DNA from: Alistipes sp.
GTDB taxonomy: Bacteria > Bacteroidota > Bacteroidia > Bacteroidales > Rikenellaceae
Length of the DNA stretch: 11,182 nt
NCBI GenBank assembly: GCA_017629615.1
Contig: JAGBWT010000007.1
Location: forward strand, 1 to 11,182
Reading direction: 5' to 3'
Positions 1 through 6,570 of this stretch are shown piece by piece. Position numbers and translations under genes: made by a program. Positions within the stretch are counted from its first letter, which is position 1. Each line of letters opens with the position of its first letter. The notes under the pieces are model-generated. The model did no database searches. It was given only the letters and a program-made list of their open reading frames with translations, and had not been told where the DNA came from.

Positions 1-100
1 GGCGCGCTTGGGGTATGATGCGTAGTTGCGCGACTGCGTGTAGCGATATAGTTAGTATCGCCACAAGTGCCATAAGTCGGTATGTAGGTCGCTGCAACAT
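1..100 (-). CDS. N-terminus of a secreted protein, truncated by the window edge (possibly DUF1573)
   Basis: Thirty-three codons are visible from the ATG at 100. They encode a Sec signal peptide: MLQRPTYR, a hydrophobic stretch LMALVAILTISL, then HAVAQ, with predicted signal peptidase I cleavage after Ala24, leaving Gln25 as the mature N-terminus. A Gln at that position is common in exported Bacteroidetes proteins, where it is cyclised to pyroglutamate. There is no lipobox, unlike the six genes before it. The mature start LRIIPQAR reminds me of DUF1573 proteins from Bacteroidales, but eight residues cannot settle it. It follows the subtilase by 19 bases and has an AGGAGG site, so it probably belongs to the same transcript. 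A periplasmic or outer-membrane product is expected. Confidence 0.7.
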   Translation of the reverse strand, partial: MLQRPTYRLMALVAILTISLHAVAQLRIIPQAR

Positions 101-104
101 TGCT

Positions 105-110
105 CCTCCT
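105..110 (-). promoter_or_regulatory. AGGAGG ribosome-binding-like site before the truncated last gene
   Basis: Between the subtilase stop (120-122) and the next ATG (98-100) the minus strand reads AAGAGGAGGAGCA directly before ATG. AGGAGG with 4 bases of spacing picks out this start. It is the main nucleotide-level support for the truncated gene at the left edge. Confidence 0.5.
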
Positions 111-119
111 CTTGCGATA

Positions 120-2147
120 TTACAACCAACCGTCGCTGCTTGCCGAGCGACGTACGGTGATGGTGAAGTTGTGGGTCGTGCCGTTGCTTGCCGTAATCGA
201 GGCGGTTGTTGCACCCGAGTTTAGACCCTTAAATATCAGTCGGCTACCGTCGGCGTTGCACGATGCGATATTCGGGTCGGCAATCTCAACGCTATATGTC
301 ATCGTCTCGCCACCGATAAAGTAGCGCGACGGAGCAACAGCACATTCGCCCTGCTCGGCGATGTAGAGGTTCGGGAAGCGCATTGCCGAACCACTATTTG
401 CTATTGCAGCCAGCAGTGCCGAGGCATTAACCTGTCCGCTACCCATCTTACCACGATAGTCGGCCATATTTATCTGCATAGGCTGTATAGGGCCAATATC
501 GGCAACGTAGCGCGAGTATGTCTTCTTGCTGTTGAAATATTGGTCGATAGGTGTTGCTGTCGAGTGGAGCAACTCCTGCAACTCCGAGGCCTTGAAGTGG
601 CGACGTTGTTGCGCTGCATACGAGATGCCGAGAGCTACTACGCCCGAGACGTGAGGACAGGCCATCGACGTTCCCTCCATATAGCCATAACCGCTCTCGC
701 TGACGTGGAACGGCAGGGTAGAGAGTATGCAACCAACCTCACCATATCTGTGATTTTTATCGACATAGTCGTAGTAGTAGTCCTGGTCGCCTCCCGGAGC
801 CGAAATTGTCGTGCCTGGGCCATAGTTTGTATAGACGGCAGGCGTGAAGTCGGCTGCGGTAGCTGCTACCGAGACATACTCGTCGGCTGCACCCGGATAG
901 CCCGCCATTGCTGCCGATTCGTTACCACCTGCAAATATGGCAATACCGCCCTCGATAGGGCCATTGGCCGAACCGGCACGATGGGTAAAGTACTCCAATG
1001 CCTCGCGTTCGAGTGGCGAACCCGTAATCCACTCCTCCAATGAGCCGAAGCCGGCTTCGCCCCAATCGCCAATGTTGGCGCGTGACGAAACGTAGCCCCA
1101 ACTGCACTGCAATACAACCGCACCGTTGTCGGCCGCATACTTTATGGCGCGTACGGTTGAGAGGATACTTGTGGCAACATTGCCGGAGAAAATCTGGCAG
1201 ACCATAATCTTTACGCCATCACCCGAGCCGTTACCTCCGGCAATCGACGCAACGCCTCTGCCATTGTTATTTACGGCTGCGATGACTCCCGCAACGTGGG
1301 TGCCGTGCCCCGAGTCGTAGACGTCGTTCGAGATGATGATGCCCGAGTTGTGTACGAAGTTGTAGCCGTGGCGGTCGCCGACATAGCCATTGTTATCGTT
1401 ATCCTTTTTTGAGCGATAGGTCTCGGCCTTGTTCTCCCAGATATTATCCTTCAAATCGGGGTGGTCGATAAATATACCCTCGTCCAAAACGGCAACGATA
1501 ACACTCTCGTCGCCTGTCGAACGCTCCCAAGCCTCGGCGCACTGAACGTCGGCATCTTTTACCGACTTCACGATGCCGTCTTTGCAGAAGAGGTCGCCGT
1601 TATTGACCAAGTTCCACTGCTGACCGAGTAGTGGGTCGTTCATCGTCGTTTGAGGAGTTGTGGCGCGACTCATCGCCTCGACACGCTCCTTGGATAGTGG
1701 GGTAGCCTTGCCGTTGTAGGCACGCTTTACGGTGTGGTTGAGGTCTATGCGACGCACCTCGCCAAGTTGCGAGAAACGGTGTGCAACCTCCTCAATCGGG
1801 TGCTTGGCATCGAAATAGACAACGTGCCAAAGGTGCAGACCCTCTTCGCGGGTGCGCTGCTCGGTGCGTGGGTCGATAGGGAAGACACGCTCGATTTTGT
1901 AGCCGTCAATAGCCTCCATAACCTCGTCGATAGAGATGTTGCCGCTGCGTGTTGCGACTCCGCCTCGGGCTTCGCTCTCGCGAGCAATCAACTCGGCAAC
2001 TTCGGGCGCAAACTTAACCAACAGCACGTCCTCGGCAAAAGGTCGCTCGGTCGGCATCTCAACAACCTCTTCGCTAATATTTGTGCTGCACGCGCCCATC
2101 AAAAGTGCGCCTGCAACAAGAATGGTATGTAATAAAAATCTCTTCAT
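120..2147 (-). CDS. Subtilisin-like serine protease (S8 family), outer-membrane lipoprotein
   Basis: This 675-residue subtilase is anchored by a lipid: signal MKRFLLHTILVAGALLMGAC (Cys20), followed by STNISEEVVE. Residues 35-145 are a probable propeptide (VLLVKFAPEVAELIA, later HLWHVVYFDAKHPIEEVAHRF) of the fervidolysin-like N-terminal type. The catalytic domain spans about 170-580. The set is complete: Asp222 in VAVLDEGIFIDHPDL, His281 in DSGHGTHVAGVIAA, oxyanion Asn409 in IFAGGNES, and Ser494 in GTSMACPHVSG. The Asp is followed by Glu-Gly where subtilisins usually have Ser/Thr-Gly. An insert of roughly 40 residues lies between the SWG strand (349-351) and the GGN motif, and a Tyr-rich loop follows SAPGG. 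Residues 590-668 look like an Ig-like C-terminal domain, ending in SSDGWL. It should hydrolyse peptide bonds at the cell surface or periplasmic face; whether the target is food protein or another operon product is unknown. Start fixed by the signal peptide. Confidence 0.95.
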   Translation of the reverse strand: MKRFLLHTILVAGALLMGACSTNISEEVVEMPTERPFAEDVLLVKFAPEVAELIARESEARGGVATRSGNISIDEVMEAIDGYKIERVFPIDPRTEQRTREEGLHLWHVVYFDAKHPIEEVAHRFSQLGEVRRIDLNHTVKRAYNGKATPLSKERVEAMSRATTPQTTMNDPLLGQQWNLVNNGDLFCKDGIVKSVKDADVQCAEAWERSTGDESVIVAVLDEGIFIDHPDLKDNIWENKAETYRSKKDNDNNGYVGDRHGYNFVHNSGIIISNDVYDSGHGTHVAGVIAAVNNNGRGVASIAGGNGSGDGVKIMVCQIFSGNVATSILSTVRAIKYAADNGAVVLQCSWGYVSSRANIGDWGEAGFGSLEEWITGSPLEREALEYFTHRAGSANGPIEGGIAIFAGGNESAAMAGYPGAADEYVSVAATAADFTPAVYTNYGPGTTISAPGGDQDYYYDYVDKNHRYGEVGCILSTLPFHVSESGYGYMEGTSMACPHVSGVVALGISYAAQQRRHFKASELQELLHSTATPIDQYFNSKKTYSRYVADIGPIQPMQINMADYRGKMGSGQVNASALLAAIANSGSAMRFPNLYIAEQGECAVAPSRYFIGGETMTYSVEIADPNIASCNADGSRLIFKGLNSGATTASITASNGTTHNFTITVRRSASSDGWL

Positions 2148-2162
2148 AATCGGCTTTTGTCG

Positions 2163-3797
2163 CTATTCCAACTCCTCGGTTGGCTTCTCTTTGGTTGTGT
2201 ATGCCTCGTAGTAGTAGTCGAGGTTTGCCTGCTCGTTATCGAACCTGGACTGTCGTCCGCTCTTGTCGTGACCCTCTTGTGGGAAGATCAAACTATATGG
2301 AATCCACCAATCCAATGCAGGGTGGTAGAGCAACCAATCAGGCAGCTTGCCCGACAAACGGTTCAGGTTAATGGCGAAACGCTTGGTTGTCGGCATAACC
2401 TTCTTGATGCGGCGGTCTACCAAAATCTGTGGCAACGAATCGACGGCATCAATCTCCTCCTGGGTGTAGTATGGTACTTCGGGGTCGTCCTCGAAGTCGG
2501 GGAGTTCGCCTTGCAGATAGTTCACCGAGAGTACGAGCGTGTCGAGACCCCACTTGATGAGGTCGGCAGGGAACTTCTCCTCCTCGCTAAATCCGCCAAT
2601 GTCGGTACGTTGAGTATTGCTCAAATCGTAGATGTTGCTACGCTGGTTGGCATTCAAAATGAGTGTGCGCAACGCAGGGAAGTTCTCTTTGGTCAGCACC
2701 TCCGGTACGCGCTGCAAGTTGTTGGAACCAATATCCAGATATTCGAGGTTCTTCAATCGCGCGAGGCTGTTTGGCAACGATGTAAGACCATAGGCACCGA
2801 TTGTCAGTCGTTTGAGTTGTGTAAGCTCCGATATCTCGTCACCGAGTGCGATGTCGAGCATAAAGGTATTGGTGTTGCCGAAGAAGTACAACTCGTCGGC
2901 TGCGGTCAGGTAGCGAACTTCGTATGGCAACGACTCGCGGGTCTTAAAGATGTAGAACGAGGCCTTGCGCACACGACCAACCTTGTCGGGGGTGCAACCC
3001 TTCATCGACTCGTTCCATAGGGTGACATTCTGCCACATATTCATCGGCTCCGACAGCTCCATATCCGAATACATCTGCAAAGCACGAGCAATGCAGACGA
3101 TTGCCACCGAGTCGCCTTCACGACTATTCTCGACGATAGGCTCGGCAGCCATCTGTGTAACGTCGATATGGTCTTGGTGGAGTAGCTCGACATCACGCTT
3201 CGGGCGGAACTTGATTTGTGCAAGACGCTCGCGAGGCGAGGTGTTGATATCCCACTTGAAGCGAATATCGACCGAACGAGGTCGCACACCACGGTCGAGC
3301 GTGAAGTTGTAACGCTCGTTGTTAATCCAACCTGCATCGTCTGGAATATCGACATCGAACTCGACGTTGGCCTTGACCCTAACATCGAAATAGCGGTTTT
3401 CGGGGCTGTCGTAGTTGGTAATATCCTGCTTGGTCTTATCGACCTCGATTGTGAACGGAAAGCCCTCCTGCTCGATGACAATCTCCTTCTGCTGCCACGT
3501 TGCGAGGTTCTGTATCAGGACAACGCCACGGCGTGGCTGGTCGGTCAGGGCCGAGTCGATGATGAACTTGCAGTCGGCCGTACCGCGACCATTGGCGGGC
3601 GATACCGTAATCCACGGAGCATCGGTCGAGGCAATCCAACGCTCGCTTGATGTTATGCGTTGTTTTGCAATGCCTCCTTCGGGTCCAATCTCGATTGCTA
3701 CACTCTCGGGCTTAAAGCTGTTGTCGGTCGAGTCCGACGTGCAGCCTACGAAGAGCAGTGTTGCAAATAGCGGTAATATATAGTCTCTATATTTCAT
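2163..3797 (-). CDS. BACON-plus-LRR surface lipoprotein
   Basis: This is a 544-residue lipoprotein with signal MKYRDYILPLFATLLFVGC (Cys19), then TSDSTDNS. Residues 28-113 form a good BACON domain: IEIGPEGGIAKQRITSS, ERWIASTDAPWITVSPANG, and a closing KEIVIEQEG strand. Residues 114-216 look like a second, divergent BACON-type module (VKANVEFDVDIPDDAGWI, then HIDVTQMA). An unassigned stretch (220-300) leads to LRRs at about 318-395 (LTQLKRLTIGAYGLTSLP, NSLARLKNLEYLDIGSNNLQRVP, FPALRTLILNANQ). The last part holds two plant-type LRR motifs, LVLSVNYLQGELPDF (421-435) and FAINLNRLSGKLPDWL (474-489), and an acidic, Tyr-rich tail with no further domain. It begins 12 bases after the other LRR gene and ends 15 bases before the subtilase. 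A ligand-binding or scaffolding role at the cell surface is inferred. No Shine-Dalgarno site precedes the ATG. Confidence 0.87.
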   Translation of the reverse strand: MKYRDYILPLFATLLFVGCTSDSTDNSFKPESVAIEIGPEGGIAKQRITSSERWIASTDAPWITVSPANGRGTADCKFIIDSALTDQPRRGVVLIQNLATWQQKEIVIEQEGFPFTIEVDKTKQDITNYDSPENRYFDVRVKANVEFDVDIPDDAGWINNERYNFTLDRGVRPRSVDIRFKWDINTSPRERLAQIKFRPKRDVELLHQDHIDVTQMAAEPIVENSREGDSVAIVCIARALQMYSDMELSEPMNMWQNVTLWNESMKGCTPDKVGRVRKASFYIFKTRESLPYEVRYLTAADELYFFGNTNTFMLDIALGDEISELTQLKRLTIGAYGLTSLPNSLARLKNLEYLDIGSNNLQRVPEVLTKENFPALRTLILNANQRSNIYDLSNTQRTDIGGFSEEEKFPADLIKWGLDTLVLSVNYLQGELPDFEDDPEVPYYTQEEIDAVDSLPQILVDRRIKKVMPTTKRFAINLNRLSGKLPDWLLYHPALDWWIPYSLIFPQEGHDKSGRQSRFDNEQANLDYYYEAYTTKEKPTEELE

Positions 3798-3809
3798 ACG
3801 TCGTAGTCT

Positions 3810-6515
3810 TTATTCGATCATATATTCCCAGATGCGGATTTGTTGTGTTTTGTCGTATATCAGGATATAGGCGCCGACTCTCCAAGCGTAGCATATATCC
3901 GAGGCGTCGAATATGATGTTCGGGTTGTCGCTGATATCGAGATAGTAGATGAGTGTCGAAATGGTATCGTCGATACGACCCAAGTCGTTTGAGCCGAGGT
4001 ACAATCCGCGTAGCCCTCGGTGGTTGCCGATACCCGTAGGCCACTCCGAGAGGCATCGCTCACCCTTGTCGTTGCGTTGAGCGCGAAGGGCAAGCACGGT
4101 CAGACCCGAGCAGTCGAGCGGCTCATAAGGGAACGAGGAGAAGCTGTTGAACGACAACTCAACACCATAGAGATATGGCAGGTTGCCGGCGTGCATCTCG
4201 TGAGGCAGGTCCGAAAGACGGTTGTACGAGAGGTCTATCGAGACGAGCGAAGGCGAATTTTCATACTCGAACGACCCCTTCGGAATCTCGTCGATATTGC
4301 ACGCTCGCAAGATGATATACTCAACATAGGAGTTGGTCTCGGCCAAACATTTCGGATATTTGGTCATCTTCGGATTGACGGCCAACGTGATGGTATTGGC
4401 ACGCAGACCTTTGAATGTGCCATCGTCGGCTCCCTCGAAGCCATCGATGTCGTTGCCCGTGAAATCGACCGAGGTCATCGTGAAGCGACTCTTTGCCGAG
4501 AAGATGTTAGGCACCTTCTTCAAACGGTTGTATCGAACCGAGAAGGTCTCCACGTCGTCGTAACCGCAGAAGTAGCCGTCGGCATCGGTCGGCAGACTCT
4601 CCAAGAGGTTGTTGTCGAGGTAGAGTTGTACGGGGGCTACGCTCTTACCGAGAGGGTGAATCTTCGATATTTTGTTGTAGGCCAAGTCGAGCAGACCAAG
4701 TTTTTTGAGGTTGCTGAACGACTGTGGTAACTCTTCGAGTCGGTTTTGGCGAGCGTAGATAATCTGCAACTTATCCTTCGCCGCACCGCAAGCCAAAGCG
4801 TCGAGACCCTTATATATCTCCTCGGCCGACCATTGTGCATTGTTCGATATGTTGATGGTTATGAGTTCGGGCATCTGCGCCAAACCCATAGGGAACGAGG
4901 TCATATTCGGACAGTTGTAGAGTTCGAGGTCGGTACACGATTCGAGGTTGGCTATCTCGGCCGGCAGGCTCTTAATCTCGCTGTTGGCGATAAAGAGGTA
5001 GGTCAGTTTTTTGAGGTTACCAATCTCGGCAGGTAGCGACTTCAAACCGTTGCGCAGAACACCAAAGTTGGTATCCATCTTGCGAATCTCGTTTTGACGA
5101 CCATTTGCGCGATTGATGATTTCGCCCTCGGCCATCGAGTCGTAGAGTTCGGTTGCCGGAATGTGGATTTGATGCTCGGCCAAAGCACGCGCACACGGCT
5201 CCGAGAATTGTGTCGCAGGGTGAATGAGGTGCAGATATTTGGCGTGATTCTGCATACGGTTACGACTGCGTTCGGCGAGCGATAGAGAGCTGTCGAGCGT
5301 TGGGTCGTAGGAGAGGTTGTTGGTGTCGTTGTGAGTACCCAAATACAACTCTACAAGCTCCGAGAGCTGACCAATTTTTGGTGAGAGGTGGCCTCGGAAG
5401 GCAAAATTGCTGATGTCGATGCGGGCTACACGGCCGTTGGGGTGGAGTTGAACACCAGGCTGGTCGCCCCACAAGTCGGGGTCTTTGTTGAAGTCCCAAT
5501 TACAGCCTTTGGTGAAGTCCTCACCTACATAGTACCAACTATCGCCTTCGAGACTCTTCCAAATCTCGTAGAGTGCGTAGTAGTCCTTGATATATTCGTC
5601 GCTCTCGTAGAGTGCTACGGCAACATCGGCCTCGGTCGTCTGGTTGTCGGCAATCGAGAACTCCGATAGCGATGGCTTGGAGTTGAGTTCGAGCAGATTG
5701 TCCGACGAGTCGAATGCCTCGTAGGAGATGACGCGGTAGTTGCCCGCAGGCAACGAGAGCAGCGAGTCGCAAGCGATGGTCGAGGTACGATAACCCTCTT
5801 TGTCGCTCTGGTCGTTATCCTCGTCGAAGTGCAACGAGAAATCGGTTGGCAACTTCTCGAAACGGGTCGGGTTGGTGACGCTACCCGAGGCGAGAACCTT
5901 ACCTACGGTAATTGTGATTTTGTCGATTTCGTCGAACGTGTATTGGCGAGTAGCAGCGCGTGTCGGGGTCTCCGTGAAGGCCGACATATCCTTTTTGAGC
6001 GTAAAGCGAACGTGGCCTCGCGGTGCAACATTTACCGTGATGTCGTGCATCGTCAGCCCATTTGCCGAGACTGTAAATCGACTCTCGGAGGCTGGCGAGC
6101 CAACATATATCAACTCGTCGTTGTGGTCGTAGAGCGAGAAGGTCACGAGTTGGTATTCGCCCGTGAGCAATTCGATTTTGTCGCTACGCATACCAAATTC
6201 TGCCGCCTCGGTCGACGAAGCCTGCACGTTGAGTGTTTGGGAGATGGTAGTACCCTCGAACGAGAGGGTTACTTTGACCTTGCAAGCCTCACCGAGGTAG
6301 TCGAGCGTACCTTTGATGGCACGGGTCGAGGCCTCCTCGTACGAAGCCTGTTTGTAGAGTCGGAATTGTGCGTATCCGTAGTCGTGGCTACGATAGTCGG
6401 GCGCACTCTCCTTCGAGCAACTCGTTGCGAGGAGTGCGAGTAGTGCCGTAGCGACGACCGATACCAATATCTTAAACTGTTTCATTATCTGTGTTTTACT
6501 CATCTTTCGAATCAT
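3810..6515 (-). CDS. Large leucine-rich-repeat surface lipoprotein with DUF4458-like N-terminus
   Basis: The protein has 901 residues from 6515, or 891 if translation begins at the in-frame ATG at 6485. Numbering below is for the long form. The signal peptide ends in LLATSC (Cys33) followed by SKES. Residues 40-170, with DYGYAQFRLYKQASYEEA and APRGHVRFTLKKD, resemble DUF4458, and a second beta domain follows to about 300. Residues 310-395 look like a plant-type LRR cap: YALYEIWKSLEGDSWY, a CNWDFNKDPDLWGDQPGV segment, then NGRVARIDISNFAFRG. A degenerate insert (400-485) separates this from the main LRR array at about 488-865, with repeats such as GLKSLPAEIGNLKKLTYLFI, SEIKSLPAEIANLESC, NRLEELPQSFSNLKKLGLL, NNLLESLP, NRLKKVPNIF and NRLSDLPHEM. 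LRR arrays form a curved protein-binding face, so I infer a surface receptor for a protein ligand. It is tightly linked to a second LRR lipoprotein (12-base gap) and a subtilase. No catalytic motif was seen. Confidence 0.88.
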   Translation of the reverse strand: MIRKMSKTQIMKQFKILVSVVATALLALLATSCSKESAPDYRSHDYGYAQFRLYKQASYEEASTRAIKGTLDYLGEACKVKVTLSFEGTTISQTLNVQASSTEAAEFGMRSDKIELLTGEYQLVTFSLYDHNDELIYVGSPASESRFTVSANGLTMHDITVNVAPRGHVRFTLKKDMSAFTETPTRAATRQYTFDEIDKITITVGKVLASGSVTNPTRFEKLPTDFSLHFDEDNDQSDKEGYRTSTIACDSLLSLPAGNYRVISYEAFDSSDNLLELNSKPSLSEFSIADNQTTEADVAVALYESDEYIKDYYALYEIWKSLEGDSWYYVGEDFTKGCNWDFNKDPDLWGDQPGVQLHPNGRVARIDISNFAFRGHLSPKIGQLSELVELYLGTHNDTNNLSYDPTLDSSLSLAERSRNRMQNHAKYLHLIHPATQFSEPCARALAEHQIHIPATELYDSMAEGEIINRANGRQNEIRKMDTNFGVLRNGLKSLPAEIGNLKKLTYLFIANSEIKSLPAEIANLESCTDLELYNCPNMTSFPMGLAQMPELITINISNNAQWSAEEIYKGLDALACGAAKDKLQIIYARQNRLEELPQSFSNLKKLGLLDLAYNKISKIHPLGKSVAPVQLYLDNNLLESLPTDADGYFCGYDDVETFSVRYNRLKKVPNIFSAKSRFTMTSVDFTGNDIDGFEGADDGTFKGLRANTITLAVNPKMTKYPKCLAETNSYVEYIILRACNIDEIPKGSFEYENSPSLVSIDLSYNRLSDLPHEMHAGNLPYLYGVELSFNSFSSFPYEPLDCSGLTVLALRAQRNDKGERCLSEWPTGIGNHRGLRGLYLGSNDLGRIDDTISTLIYYLDISDNPNIIFDASDICYAWRVGAYILIYDKTQQIRIWEYMIE
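6490..6498 (-). promoter_or_regulatory. A-rich leader TAAAACACA before the internal start of the large LRR gene
   Basis: Nine bases identical to those at 8611-8619 lie here, 4 bases before the ATG at 6485. Starting there gives a compact signal peptide MKQFKILVSVVATALLALL, the same shape as in the sister genes. It therefore supports 6485 as an alternative start, although in the longer reading these bases are coding. Confidence 0.35.
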
Positions 6516-6524
6516 AAGTCAGCG

Positions 6525-6530
6525 CCTCCT
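6525..6530 (-). promoter_or_regulatory. Perfect AGGAGG 9 bases before the upstream start of the large LRR gene
   Basis: The minus strand reads AGGAGG, then CGCTGACTT, then ATG at 6515. This favours the longer form of the LRR lipoprotein, whose signal peptide would have an unusually long basic n-region. It competes with an A-rich leader in front of the ATG at 6485. Confidence 0.4.
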
Positions 6531-6570
6531 GCGACTCCGTAAGTCGGGTAGCAGAAGTGGCGACGAAGAG

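Noticed and set aside
120..2147. The C-terminal Ig-like domain of the subtilase as a type IX secretion signal
   Set aside because: The protein has a clear lipobox and the C-terminus lacks the conserved motifs of T9SS C-terminal domains as far as I can see. Lipoprotein surface export is the simpler route.
2157..3020. A 287-codon plus-strand open frame opposite the BACON-LRR gene
   Set aside because: It lies entirely within or at the edge of a clear minus-strand coding region and its sequence shows no domain. Its hydrophobic start comes from complementing the Glu- and Lys-rich C-terminal tail of the LRR gene.
2148..3809. Possibility that the two LRR genes are one gene split by a frameshift
   Set aside because: The downstream gene has its own lipoprotein signal peptide directly after its ATG and the upstream gene ends on an ordinary stop after its last repeat. 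They are two separate complete lipoproteins.
6532..6546. Inverted repeat CGACT-N5-AGTCG just upstream of the AGGAGG site of the large LRR gene
   Set aside because: The stem is only 5 bp and does not extend, and no T run follows. It is too short to claim as a terminator or regulatory hairpin; chance is likely.
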